From: Bdellovibrio sp. SKB1291214
GTDB taxonomy: Bacteria > Bdellovibrionota > Bdellovibrionia > Bdellovibrionales > Bdellovibrionaceae
Assembly (NCBI RefSeq): GCF_002209355.2
Contig: NZ_CP106855.1
Location: 1,984,001-2,048,000 of the forward strand
Direction: 5' to 3'
Length of the DNA: 64,000 bases
In this document: one piece after another, positions 36,601-44,335 of the stretch
Numbering within the stretch: the stretch's first letter is position 1
Layout: every line of letters starts with the position of its first letter
Translations under genes and position numbers: made by a program
Notes under the pieces: generated by a model
Seen by the model: only the letters and a program-made list of their open reading frames with translations
Told to the model about the DNA's origin: nothing
Databases searched by the model: none

Positions 36601-38497
36601 TCACTCTCCAGGAAACGGTTGTCGCTGTGCTCACCCGAACATCTGTGGTTGGTGCAACCCATGTCACGGTCGGCGGAGTGACATCTAAAATAACACTTAA
36701 GCTTCCAGAAGTTGCAGAAACATTGTTCGCAGTGTCTTTTGCCCACACATAAATCGTGTGAGTCGTTTCACCCGTGATCGTGTGAGTGTAAGTCGTTGCT
36801 GTGTTGCACGCGACCCACGAAGTATTTCCTGCAGCGGGTGCCCCCGCACTTTCAGTGAACAGTATGTATGATGTGTCGGTACAATTAGGAACCGTGAATG
36901 TCACTTGTGTGTTGTTAGTAATCGCCGCAGATGTCAGCGTCGGGGACGGAGCATTAGGTGGGGTATTATCGTATACAAACGGCAATCCTGTAGTAGCATT
37001 CGAGTTACCGGCATTGTCTTCGGCATAAAGTCTCATGTAACCGGATGCTGTCGGCGTGTATCCCGTGTAAGGAGATGTAGCCGCCGTTAAAGTGGCAACA
37101 TCCGTGTAAGTAATATCATCTGCAGAGTATTGAAGTTTTACTAACGCTATTCCTGCTAAGGAGTCAGTAGCTGAGAAAGTCAGGCTCATCGCTGTTGATC
37201 CTGCGATGACTGTAGGTACTCCCGTCAGGCTTAACGTGGGTGCTGTCGTATCATATTTTACAGTGACCGATGTCGGCGTCGCCGAGATATTGCCAGCAGA
37301 ATCTTTTGACCAAAGATAAATGGTTTTTATCCCGTCAGACATAGACATGGCATAGTTTTCTGACTGGGTTGTATTCGTTGAGCAAGTTCGATTGAAATCG
37401 GAGGCCGCAACACCCGCAGAAGTTGCGCTTTCAGAAATGGCGAAAGTCGAGAACGTATCACAGTTCACTAAAGAGGCGCCCGTGTCGATAGCAAGTGCCG
37501 CAGTGATAGAATTTGTAACAGCATTTGATGTCAAACTCAGGGCAGGTGCGATGGCTGGAAAAGTATTTTGAACAGTAACAGTGTACGCCTTATCTAAAAC
37601 TGCAAGTGACGTATCGATGTTTCCAGAGCCATCGTTGGTACCGATTTTTAGACCGACGATATTTGCGCCCTGAGAATTTTTTGTCGGAGTAAACGTATAA
37701 GTCGCATTCGTACCCACGTGTGTTCCATTTAAAGTCCACTCATAAGCTGCGCTATAGCTTCCATACCAGTGAGCAGCTGTCACCGTGTGAGTTGCAGAAC
37801 TCATCTCTGGATAGGAGGCAGGTGACGTCAAATTTGCGATATAAGGTGGCACCATCGATACTAAGTCAGAAATATCAGTCAAGCCCAAACCCGCGACAAC
37901 TTGAGCACGTTGAGTCGCGCCACTTCCAGCAACCAAGGCGTCGTAAACTTCGCTCATCGATTCTGAGGTGCTCGCACCCGGCGCTGCCTCGATACTTGCG
38001 ATCAATGCATCGATTTGACCTGCACCTAAGTCTGGAAGTTTTCTAATGCCGCCCAGCTGAACATATGGAGCTAATCCTACGATGCTTGTCGTATACGACA
38101 CCGTTTGATTGGTCATACCAGTCACAGGACGAGTCAGCTGTTTACCGCAAGCTTCGACTTTCAAAAAAAGATTTGAAGATGGCGCCGTCTTGAAAAAGTT
38201 TGTAAATTTGAATGAGTAATCAGATTCAAGCGAAGTACTTGCCCAAGGAGTTTCATCAACGGAACCATCGGGATTCAACTGATGGACCGTGACGATCTTA
38301 GTGCCAGCAGCACACGCAGCCGACGAAGTGATTCCGGGCATTTGTACTTTACCACTTAGAACATCGCCGTGTTCGGACCAGATACTTAAATCGATACTGC
38401 AAGCAGTTTGAAACAATAGGGAACCGATACCCAGAAAACGAATGATCTGAGCAAGTCTTGTTTTGAGATTAAGACTGCAATTACCGGTTACGTGCAT
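33650..38497 (-). CDS. Giant surface lipoprotein with tandem Ig-like domains and NHL-like propeller
   Basis: 1615 residues. The signal ends in a lipobox (GSLLFQTACS, Cys 33). Residues about 300-900 hold tandem bacterial Ig-like domains, each opening with D-x-T-x-P-P (TTAPTLSL, NTPPNAPS, VTPPTVTW) and containing AEDNAGN, AKDTANN or SKDSAGN turns. The C-terminal half about 950-1615 is Ser/Thr-rich with NHL-type blades (VAIAGKSGTPSSTSFTDG...FSRIYGMQEDSSGELLVYD) forming a propeller. Such modular lipoproteins act as adhesins or ligand-binding stalks on the cell surface. No ribosome-binding site is obvious before the ATG. The gene stands alone. Confidence 0.85.
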   Translation of the reverse strand: MHVTGNCSLNLKTRLAQIIRFLGIGSLLFQTACSIDLSIWSEHGDVLSGKVQMPGITSSAACAAGTKIVTVHQLNPDGSVDETPWASTSLESDYSFKFTNFFKTAPSSNLFLKVEACGKQLTRPVTGMTNQTVSYTTSIVGLAPYVQLGGIRKLPDLGAGQIDALIASIEAAPGASTSESMSEVYDALVAGSGATQRAQVVAGLGLTDISDLVSMVPPYIANLTSPASYPEMSSATHTVTAAHWYGSYSAAYEWTLNGTHVGTNATYTFTPTKNSQGANIVGLKIGTNDGSGNIDTSLAVLDKAYTVTVQNTFPAIAPALSLTSNAVTNSITAALAIDTGASLVNCDTFSTFAISESATSAGVAASDFNRTCSTNTTQSENYAMSMSDGIKTIYLWSKDSAGNISATPTSVTVKYDTTAPTLSLTGVPTVIAGSTAMSLTFSATDSLAGIALVKLQYSADDITYTDVATLTAATSPYTGYTPTASGYMRLYAEDNAGNSNATTGLPFVYDNTPPNAPSPTLTSAAITNNTQVTFTVPNCTDTSYILFTESAGAPAAGNTSWVACNTATTYTHTITGETTHTIYVWAKDTANNVSATSGSLSVILDVTPPTVTWVAPTTDVRVSTATTVSWRVTDIHTSTSQNTVLQYSEDAGVTWSTLSTQALPANSVSNQTYTYTWTTPATTKNARLRVVTTDSATNQRTITKDLIVESERPVIDTFTLADGATIVGISSVNAALSVTASTSVTSYMRFSETDFDVNTDNGVGWIPFSASGMSYALSSSPGNHTVYAQIKNNAGIMSLTKSYTLKLELGTPPVIKVTSPSGSGTYVPGNVMPITWNCTSSDVSINLASPPISSIQYTIDDGRSYHTIVDSTMVSLAASGTYNWTIPATTSTGQTISSTTPIRVLVACKTEGGIITTALSAIQNSTWQILAGDPGNLEYGVHLSAVDMSSWNGIFADSNSNMYSGSKLRHAIMKIDRQTGIASEWLGSMSVAGCPTATVAQFTIPRIIDITNGEMTIVSPPCSTITRIKISDKSIVWNRVVSQLNGDERTQISNPSYDAYLKSGYYYFPSYHSGLIRPKAYYELDLNTISSTPKLIIGSGTDCTNSTPSVGAAGDTIPLPCQSGDYNGWIAPMPDRTKVYIYHRTGTTSSNRFEMTYDTTTSKWLVSSTSASVSNLCSRVMYVGNDTSKYFCMLNARSGNVVSFVDTATGNYGGSSVSLSSFKITEFQGIMGSSNSSVYVVSRETNELFEIKYNSGFTANKIGGTPFLTYGNGTDVSLVGFTSISGLAYDPVNNYLYTRGLRHLRRMKIDTTTTPGSPFISQIDTAYPSVINTVLNSYGALLVDPTGSRILMNTGSTSGYKWEGQALSPAAWPDGANADLSTYVGLHTGTSGTAPTLGTPFDYNTIALWDWGSTATFMADNSMYFASYSNNTFTSNLAIYKATTPAGTDSIVAIAGKSGTPSSTSFTDGATALGVGFSRIYGMQEDSSGELLVYDENRVVQITAKSSSSSPKAYLVHDLTTFTNYPTGKTWIDAVHDNATGWNYFLANDVNTGVTEVYAANDTTKTFESIPVTGLDLPGTKPGNRGKAFYLKVTPLGLLMQDAYKRRILVTPLKP

Positions 38498-38630
38498 AGG
38501 TAACTATTCGGCAAATATGAATATTCGCTGAATAACGTGGAGTGGGATTCATCAAAAAATATTGATGTATGACCCCAAATCACATTCTGGAGTGGGTTTC
38601 GGAGGGATACTCATTTAGGATTTCGAAGCA

Positions 38631-38667
38631 AAATGTCTCTGGAAAATCTCATTTACCAGAGACATTT
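38631..38667 (-). terminator. Hairpin terminator of the hemerythrin gene
   Basis: A perfect 12-bp stem (AAATGTCTCTGG/CCAGAGACATTT) 13 bases beyond the stop of the leftward gene at 38681, followed on the minus strand by TGCTTCG. The T-run is formed by the stem's own end, so it is moderate. Confidence 0.65.
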
Positions 38668-38680
38668 CTCATATTCCTGT

Positions 38681-39184
38681 TTACAGGTTGAGCGATCGTT
38701 CAGAAGGTGAATCGGTATCCCCTTGTGCATCAAGCTCACCTTGAAGTTGCAGGTATTGCATTCCTAAATCCACACGTTCTTCGAGTGGAATGTCGTGCTT
38801 AAATTCGGGAAGCATTTCTTCTTCTTCCTCTTCGATATGATGTTCAACCAGCTCCGCCAGGACCTTTACTTTTGCCATGAACATATCGCGATCGGTGGTG
38901 CGTTTTAATTCTTCGCACAACTGATCCGCCAGAGCGTGTTCCACATCGCCCTCAAGGCCCTCGACGGTATGATCTTCCTCTTTCATTTTTATATACAAGG
39001 TTTGTTCCTCAGGTTTGGCGTGAGCGATCAAAGCTGGTGCAAATTTTTCGAATGCGGCTTTTTTCACTCGAAAATCAGCGTCGTCACTTTTCATAATCTC
39101 GATGAGCTGTTTTAAAAGGATGTGGTCATTTAGGATCAGTTGGACGATGTCTTCCGGGTTCGATTGAATTTTGCGTACTGCCAT
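38681..39184 (-). CDS. Hemerythrin HHE-domain protein
   Basis: 167 residues. Helical bundle with the HHE iron ligands: LNDHILLKQL, LIAHAKPEEQ and ELVEHHIEEEEEEMLPEF. HHE proteins bind a di-iron centre and are linked to oxygen, nitric oxide or oxidative stress handling in the cytoplasm. A strong AAGGAGG ribosome-binding site precedes the start. It begins a block of stress-like genes that runs to about 48 kb. Confidence 0.88.
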   Translation of the reverse strand: MAVRKIQSNPEDIVQLILNDHILLKQLIEIMKSDDADFRVKKAAFEKFAPALIAHAKPEEQTLYIKMKEEDHTVEGLEGDVEHALADQLCEELKRTTDRDMFMAKVKVLAELVEHHIEEEEEEMLPEFKHDIPLEERVDLGMQYLQLQGELDAQGDTDSPSERSLNL

Positions 39185-39386
39185 CTTGGCCTCCTTATCA
39201 ATTGTTCAACAGACATCCTTTATTCTCAGTCAAAAAAGGAGCCGGTGTGTTTTAAAAATCTTCCCTCTAGGAAAATACAAATTTTTCGCTCAAACCATCG
39301 GCTGGGTTTTGCTATGTATTCGCACACCGGTCCTTCTCCTGAAAAAAAGTTCACTTATAGTCACAGTCAGATAAGGGAGGTGCCTC

Positions 39387-39548
39387 ATGGCTACCAATAA
39401 ATCGAATCAAAAAAGTTCGAAAACTAAACAAAGTGCTCAAGGTCGTACTGGTTCCAGTAAATCTCAAAGTGGCAGAAGCGGTTCTTCTGGATCTTCTTCT
39501 CGCTCGTCATCAAGAAATCAATCTTCGTCAATGGAAGATGATGAATAG
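39387..39548 (+). CDS. Small Ser/Lys/Arg-rich basic protein
   Basis: A 53-residue frame with an excellent AGGGAGG ribosome-binding site 5 bases before the ATG and a terminator 9 bases after the stop. Composition is almost only Ser, Lys, Arg, Gln, Gly and Asn (SGRSGSSGSSSRSSS), with an acidic end (MEDDE). It is disordered and basic, like small stress or nucleic-acid-binding proteins. No family recognised. The upstream 202-base gap to the hemerythrin gene holds both promoters presumably but no convincing motif. Confidence 0.75.
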   Translation: MATNKSNQKSSKTKQSAQGRTGSSKSQSGRSGSSGSSSRSSSRNQSSSMEDDE

Positions 39549-39557
39549 GTTTAAGCG

Positions 39558-39589
39558 AAAAGGGGCATCGCAATTCGGCGCCCCTTTTA
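39558..39589 (+). terminator. Rho-independent terminator
   Basis: AAAAGGGGC pairs with GCCCCTTTT around a 13-base loop, ending just 18 bases before the next GTG start. It either separates the two small genes or attenuates transcription into the second. Confidence 0.75.
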
Positions 39590-39607
39590 CTTTAGTAAGG
39601 AGGATTT

Positions 39608-39808
39608 GTGAGAACAAGAAATATTATATTAGCGGCAGCGGGCGCAGTTGCTGTGGGATACGTGATCAACAGAATCCTGCAATCTCGACGCGATACACCC
39701 GTTTTTACAGATGAACAAAAAGACGATAAAGAAGTCGACACGTATATTGACGACTCGTTCCCCGCAAGCGATCCTCCGTCTTGGTCACCGGGCGGAAGTT
39801 TCCACTAA
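39608..39808 (+). CDS. Small membrane-anchored protein with SFPASDPPSW motif
   Basis: 66 residues from a GTG with AAGGAGG 6 bases upstream. One N-terminal membrane segment (IILAAAGAVAVGYVI), a charged linker, then the motif DDSFPASDPPSWSPG, which recurs at the C-terminus of many small uncharacterised bacterial proteins, often near stress genes. Function unknown. Its stop overlaps the convergent siderophore-interacting gene by 4 bases. Confidence 0.8.
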   Translation: MRTRNIILAAAGAVAVGYVINRILQSRRDTPVFTDEQKDDKEVDTYIDDSFPASDPPSWSPGGSFH

Positions 39809-40599
39809 TTGTTTTTTTCAGCGTGCCAATAGCCTGTCGCCTTAATCCACTCTTCGCGTCCGCCGCGTATCGTGATTAGTAAGTCTTTGATTTGCATGGC
39901 ACAGGATTTTTCTAAGGCAACCCACGCAAAGTAATCGCCACTAAACACTGGAAGACTTGAAACCTTGTGTTTCAGTTCTTCCACTTGTCCTGCAGGTCTA
40001 CCATTGCGATAAATCCAGTGAATTTCCACTTTGCCGTTGTGTTCAAGGTCTATTTTTTGTGACGCATCTTCAGTTTCAATCACAACGATCGATAGAGAAT
40101 CTTTGGGAAGTTCCTTTAGGCGACGAGCAAAAGAGGGAATCGCAGATTCATCGCCAATCATCAAATACCAATCGAAGTTGTAAGGTACAACGCGAGACCC
40201 GCGCGGGCCTCCGATTGTCAGAGTCTGTCCTATTTGTGCGTTTTGCGCCCACTGCGATCCGGGGCCGTCTCCGTGCAAGACAAATTCAATATCGAGCTCG
40301 CGGGCAGAGTTATCATAGCGAACTGGAGTATAATCCCGCATGATTGGTTTGCGCCCACCTTCGGGTGTTGTGGGGCCATTCGGACCCATCACTGGCATTA
40401 CAGGTTTGTCTTCGCCAGGATAGGGAAAGAAAGCTTTAATATGGTCATCAGGTGAAAGCGATATAAAATCGCTCAGCTCGTCACCAGTAAATGTAATTCG
40501 TTTAATACGCGAAGTAACTTGCTCCATACTTTTAATTGTAAGAATGCGAGTCTTCACCTGATGCATAACGGTTTTAATTTCTCTGTCTTTTGGCTCCAT
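39805..40599 (-). CDS. Siderophore-interacting flavoprotein (ViuB/SIP family)
   Basis: 264 residues. The FAD-binding beta-barrel shows VTSRIKRITFTGDEL and the RxYT flavin motif MRDYTPVRYD; the C-terminal NAD-like domain ends KATGYWHAEK as in SIP proteins. These cytoplasmic reductases release iron from ferric siderophores using NAD(P)H and FAD. No siderophore uptake genes are nearby. Confidence 0.9.
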   Translation of the reverse strand: MEPKDREIKTVMHQVKTRILTIKSMEQVTSRIKRITFTGDELSDFISLSPDDHIKAFFPYPGEDKPVMPVMGPNGPTTPEGGRKPIMRDYTPVRYDNSARELDIEFVLHGDGPGSQWAQNAQIGQTLTIGGPRGSRVVPYNFDWYLMIGDESAIPSFARRLKELPKDSLSIVVIETEDASQKIDLEHNGKVEIHWIYRNGRPAGQVEELKHKVSSLPVFSGDYFAWVALEKSCAMQIKDLLITIRGGREEWIKATGYWHAEKNN

Positions 40600-40697
40600 A
40601 GTTTCTCCATCCCCAACTTAAGAAAGAGATAACTATTTCACAAGTTGAACCGTCAAAAGACAGACAACAGAAACCGAAATGAAAAATATTGCTGGGG

Positions 40698-40718
40698 CTA
40701 ATTAAGTTTCTTAATTAG
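40698..40718. repeat. A/T-rich palindrome at the stop of the small Cys-rich gene
   Basis: CTAATTAAG and CTTAATTAG are perfect 9-base arms with a 3-base centre, covering the TAA of the leftward gene at 40711. It may be a regulator site or a mRNA-end stem; no T-run follows. Confidence 0.5.
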
Positions 40719-40908
40719 GTTTCTTACGCGAGCACAGATATTCCGCGTTGGGCTCATCTTTGCGACAGGTATTTTCAACTTCATCCCAACAGCCGCGTTT
40801 TTCTATGCAGCGATCCTTGGCCAGAAAATCTTTCATGAAGAAGATAAAGCCAACTGCGCACAACAATATTAATACAACTATGATGTCGTTAGATCGTCTC
40901 TTTTTGAT
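40711..40908 (-). CDS. Small Cys-rich single-span membrane protein with apparent AUC start
   Basis: A 65-residue frame on the minus strand: charged start (KKRRSND), one hydrophobic helix (IIVVLILLCAVGFIFFM), then a soluble tail with four Cys (DRCIEKRGCW, ENTCRKDE, EYLCSRKKPN). It looks like a complete small protein, but no ATG, GTG or TTG sits at the natural beginning. The codon 7 bases after AGGAG is ATC. An ATG 3 bases after AGGAG, in another frame, stops after 7 codons; a one-base slip in the AAAAA that follows would also join it to this frame. A sigma-28-like promoter lies upstream. Function unknown. Confidence 0.6.
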   Translation of the reverse strand: MKKRRSNDIIVVLILLCAVGFIFFMKDFLAKDRCIEKRGCWDEVENTCRKDEPNAEYLCSRKKPN

Positions 40909-40954
40909 ACATCAACTCCTGGAAAAAACGTACAATGAGAGCAATGTACCTATC

Positions 40955-40981
40955 TTATCGGCTAGGTCATAAATAAGTTGA
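40955..40981 (-). promoter_or_regulatory. Sigma-28 (FliA)-like promoter
   Basis: On the minus strand TCAA, 15 bases, GCCGATAA matches the flagellar/chemotaxis sigma-28 consensus (TCAA or TAAA, N15, GCCGATAA). The expected start site would give a leader of about 40 bases before the small Cys-rich gene. It is the only such full match I noticed outside coding sequence. Confidence 0.6.
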
Positions 40982-41101
40982 TGCTCTCTGGAGCAGATTC
41001 AGTATTAATTTGTTCCCGTTTTTATGAAACTTATTTTTTCCAACAGTTGTTAAAGAGCGAACAATCCAGGATTGCTAAAACATCCAACATCGGATGAATA
41101 T

Positions 41102-42515
41102 CTATTCTGCCTTCCCTGTAAGTTTTGAAAGAGTGGTCAAGATATCTCCAACATGATGGGACGCCTGAGAGATTCGTTCAGACATCTCAGAAACCACTTG
41201 TGCAACCTTGGCATTTTCCTGGGATGTCTGATCGATTCTTCCAAATGCCAGACTGATTTGTTGAATGGACGAGGATTGCTGATGAGAGGATTTGGATATC
41301 TCGGCATTGATGCTAGAAACTTTTTTCACAGATTCCAAAACCTCGCCCATGAACTGCTCGCTTTCTTTTGCAATCCGCGAGCCTTCGATAATCTGTGAGC
41401 GATTTTCCTCGATCATGGAGGCAATGTCTCGGGCAGAACCGGCACTTCTTTGCGAAAGCTCACGGACGGCATCCGCGACGACGGCAAAGCCTTTGCCAAG
41501 TTCTCCAGCACGAGCCGCTTCGACGGATGCATTCAATGCCAATAGATTTGTTTGAAAAGCAATATCATCGATCGCTTGAATGATGTCTCCCATTTTTGCA
41601 GCGGAGGCTTCAAGGTTTTGCATCGACTGAATCAAGTGACGGGTGGCTTCAGAACTTTTAATGGAAGCCTGCAACGTCTTTTCTGAAACTTCGGCAGCAC
41701 TGATCGCAGCATCGGACGTGACTTTGAAGGCATTCGTGATGTCTTCCAAAGAGGCGGCGGTTTCCTCTAAGGACGCCGCGGATTCCGTAGCACCGGAAGC
41801 TAATTTTGTACTGGTTTCCGTTAAGGCTTTGCTGGATTCATCCAACTCGCCACCGGTTTGTTGAACGCCCCGGGCGATTTCTGAAATGCGTGTCCCTAAT
41901 TTTCTTATAATCACGGCGCCCAGTACAATACAAAGAAGCGCGCCTAGGACCGCGGTGATTAAGTTGATCGTTCTTAAGTTTGATCCCGAGTTATGAACCG
42001 TACCTGCATCCCGTTCAATTAAGTCTCCCAGTTTTTCCATTTCCGCTTCTAAAATCTTAAAGGCTTTTTCAAAGTCAGGAGTTTCGAGATTGCAGCATCA
42101 AATCCTTCGGTATTTGCCAGCATCACGATCGTTTCTGATTGTTCGATGTAGGATTGCATAGCAGGCATCACACCTGACAAAGCTGATTTGGTTTCCGTTT
42201 GCAGATCGAGGGCGCTCAGTTTTCCAATATAGTTTTTAAAGTTAGCAGACATTTCTTTAACTTCGGTCTGAGATTCCTCAAGACCCGCTTTGTCGCCGGT
42301 TTTTGCAGATAACAAAGCTCCCCGTGCCACGGCACGAAGACCATCATGCATCATATCTGCCAACGTCATGTAACGAACTGCTGGCAGCTGTGTCATAGCG
42401 ACGTTATCGAAGTTTTTCATAAGAGTTGAGGAGTTTAAGAATGATAAAAACCTCACGGAAACCAGGACGACAATAAATCCTAAAACCAAAGCCACATCTG
42501 TCGTTTCAGAGTCAT
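41102..42515 (-). pseudogene. Methyl-accepting chemotaxis protein with two frameshifts
   Basis: Start ATG at 42513-42515 with GGAGG 5 bases upstream (MTLKRQ). A missing base near 42495 would restore the membrane segment ALVLGFIVVLVSV; a second missing base near 42095, in an A run, would join ...DAAISK to [17 protein letters not shown]. Between them the frames give a four-helix-bundle ligand domain, second span ([19 protein letters not shown]) and a full signalling domain with the hairpin-tip core [24 protein letters not shown] split as usual. Intact it would be about 470 residues. Two separate one-base losses suggest a pseudogene or homopolymer-type sequencing errors. Confidence 0.8.
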
Positions 42516-42545
42516 GACTCCTCCGCTGACTAATTTATGCTTAAT

Positions 42546-43571
42546 TTATTTTGAGGGGGCAAATAGCTGATCGACCAGTCCAGCGACAGTGCCAGTCCAC
42601 ATTTCGCCACTCCCGGTTCCGCACCACAAGGAAAGGCACTGAGGCGACTCTGCAGCCGCGGACGCATTCCTAAGATCGCGGGTGAATTTATTTTGCGCCG
42701 GGAATGGAAGAATCGCCGACGGATTGTCGTCCATGCTTTGCATAAAGGGATTTATAATTCCTCGAGCCAGACGTCCTGAAAAAGCGCGGGTTGTTTTTGT
42801 CTTTCGGTCGGGCTGCAAAACGGCGTTTTTGTAAGCGGGGTTTGTGCCAGCTTCTTCGGTCGCCAGAAAGGCAGTTCCCATTTGAACAGCAGTGGCTCCG
42901 TTACTTAAGGCAAGTTTGATGTCGGTGGAATTCATAATTCCGCCGGCGGCAACCAGGGGTGTTTTGATTTTTTTATGACATTCAATAAGTAAAGGTAACA
43001 TCGGAATTTCAGGATCTTGCTCAACTGGGCTAAAAAGTCCGCGATGTCCACCAGCCTCGATTCCTTGAAGCGTGATGGCATCGACGTCGTTTTCTTTCAA
43101 TTCCAAAGCTTCGTCTAAACTTGTTGCCGTACCAATGAGTTTTATTCCCTCTGACTTCGCAGCCCGGGTGTATTCTTTCGGCAGCACTCCAAAGACAAAG
43201 CTAAAAAATTCGGGTTTAAGTTTAAGAACCATTTCAAATTGCTGATCAAAGTCTTCTTCGTAAGGTGGGGTGAGTACCGGAACTGGCAGACCAAAACTTT
43301 GCCGAAACGGGGCCATCGCCGTTGTTGCATTTTGCGCTTGAACTTCCGTCACCACAGGTTGGGGGTGTGGAATAAAAAGATTTATGGCGATTGGTTTTGC
43401 GGTGAGCGAGCGAACTTTTTCGGTTATTTCTTTGATAGCAGAGGGACTTGAATACGCGGCGCCGATCGATCCTAAAGCGCCGGCGTTTGAGGCGGCCGCA
43501 ATAAGCTCGGCGCTGGAAGGGCCTCCAGCCATCGGAGCCACAATCAGTGGCCTTTCAAATAAACCAAACAT
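42546..43571 (-). CDS. Nitronate monooxygenase family flavoenzyme
   Basis: 341 residues from the ATG at 43569-43571, which has GAGGT 5 bases upstream; an earlier in-frame start lacks a site. FMN TIM-barrel of the 2-nitropropane dioxygenase/enoyl-reductase II type: PLIVAPMAGGPSS at the start, LQGIEAGGHRG near residue 185, AAGGIMNS and GATAVQMGTAFLATEE for phosphate binding. It oxidises nitronates such as propionate-3-nitronate or related substrates. Confidence 0.9.
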   Translation of the reverse strand: MFGLFERPLIVAPMAGGPSSAELIAAASNAGALGSIGAAYSSPSAIKEITEKVRSLTAKPIAINLFIPHPQPVVTEVQAQNATTAMAPFRQSFGLPVPVLTPPYEEDFDQQFEMVLKLKPEFFSFVFGVLPKEYTRAAKSEGIKLIGTATSLDEALELKENDVDAITLQGIEAGGHRGLFSPVEQDPEIPMLPLLIECHKKIKTPLVAAGGIMNSTDIKLALSNGATAVQMGTAFLATEEAGTNPAYKNAVLQPDRKTKTTRAFSGRLARGIINPFMQSMDDNPSAILPFPAQNKFTRDLRNASAAAESPQCLSLWCGTGSGEMWTGTVAGLVDQLFAPSK

Positions 43572-43616
43572 AAGCACCTCAATTAAAAATTGAAGCACTT
43601 ATGTTTTAGCTTGTCA

Positions 43617-44072
43617 CTAATAGTGGCGCATATTGCGGTAATCTCTATCCATATCTCTATCCTCTTCAAATCGCATGTTTCGATGCGCATCCCGAGGTTC
43701 CCGATTTTCATCCCGTGAAAATCTATAGTTTCGGTCCTCATGATGACGACTTCTGTCGTCAAACTGTTGACGATAATCGTAACCATAGTCTTCATCTATA
43801 TATTGGGTTCGGGGAGAATAGTTTGAGTCGTAATCTCGTTGTTGAGTGCGATAACTTCCTCGGTCTTCTGCATAATGTGATGAGCGTTCGTTTCGTTGCG
43901 GTTGTTGTTGTTGTTGTCTGTAGTTTTGGTTTTGGTTTTGACTTTCATTCTGACGAGAGAACCCATGACTGAAACCATAGCGACCTTGATTATAGTCACT
44001 GTATCCCTGGTCGTAACCTTGGCCATAACTATGACCATAATTTTGCATTCGATGTTGTCTTCGAGTGTTCAT
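43617..44072 (-). CDS. Gln/Asn/Arg/Tyr/Asp-rich low-complexity protein
   Basis: 151 residues from the ATG at 44070-44072, chosen because AAGGAG lies 7 bases upstream. The chain begins basic (MNTRRQHRMQ), continues with Tyr/Gly/Gln repeats (SYGQGYDQGYSDYNQGRYG), a poly-Gln patch and ends in Arg/Asp-rich YR/DR units. No signal peptide or domain. Composition is prion-like, similar in style to the N-terminus of the BON protein at 4182-5270, and such chains can phase-separate or coat nucleic acid. Real expression is supported by the ribosome-binding site; function unknown. Confidence 0.7.
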   Translation of the reverse strand: MNTRRQHRMQNYGHSYGQGYDQGYSDYNQGRYGFSHGFSRQNESQNQNQNYRQQQQQPQRNERSSHYAEDRGSYRTQQRDYDSNYSPRTQYIDEDYGYDYRQQFDDRSRHHEDRNYRFSRDENREPRDAHRNMRFEEDRDMDRDYRNMRHY

Positions 44073-44335
44073 ACCGTGCTCCTTTCCGTGAGGTTCGGTG
44101 ACAATCGACAAGCAGTAGAAATCTTGGCAGCCTTATAATCTCTCTTAACCCGAAAAATGAAAGACCAGAGAAGGCAGAGTTTTAATGCAAAGCTGGAAGA
44201 GTTTTGTTTTATTGGCCACATAATTAGGACTTCCGTAAGCGAGTTTAGTTGTAGTTCATCAACATGGCTCCCTTTCTGATTCGAGAAAGCTCATTATAAA
44301 CGAGAGATTTTTTATTAACCAAAGGAGGGACGCTT

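Noticed and set aside
33650-38497. Phage tail-fibre or prophage remnant
   Set aside because: The protein has a lipoprotein signal and no phage genes are near.
40748-40972. 74-residue plus-strand frame
   Set aside because: Lies antisense to the small Cys-rich protein, has no ribosome-binding site and no recognisable features.
41102-42515. Insertion sequence as cause of the broken chemotaxis receptor
   Set aside because: Both breaks are one-base frame changes; no inverted repeats, target duplications or transposase sequence are present.
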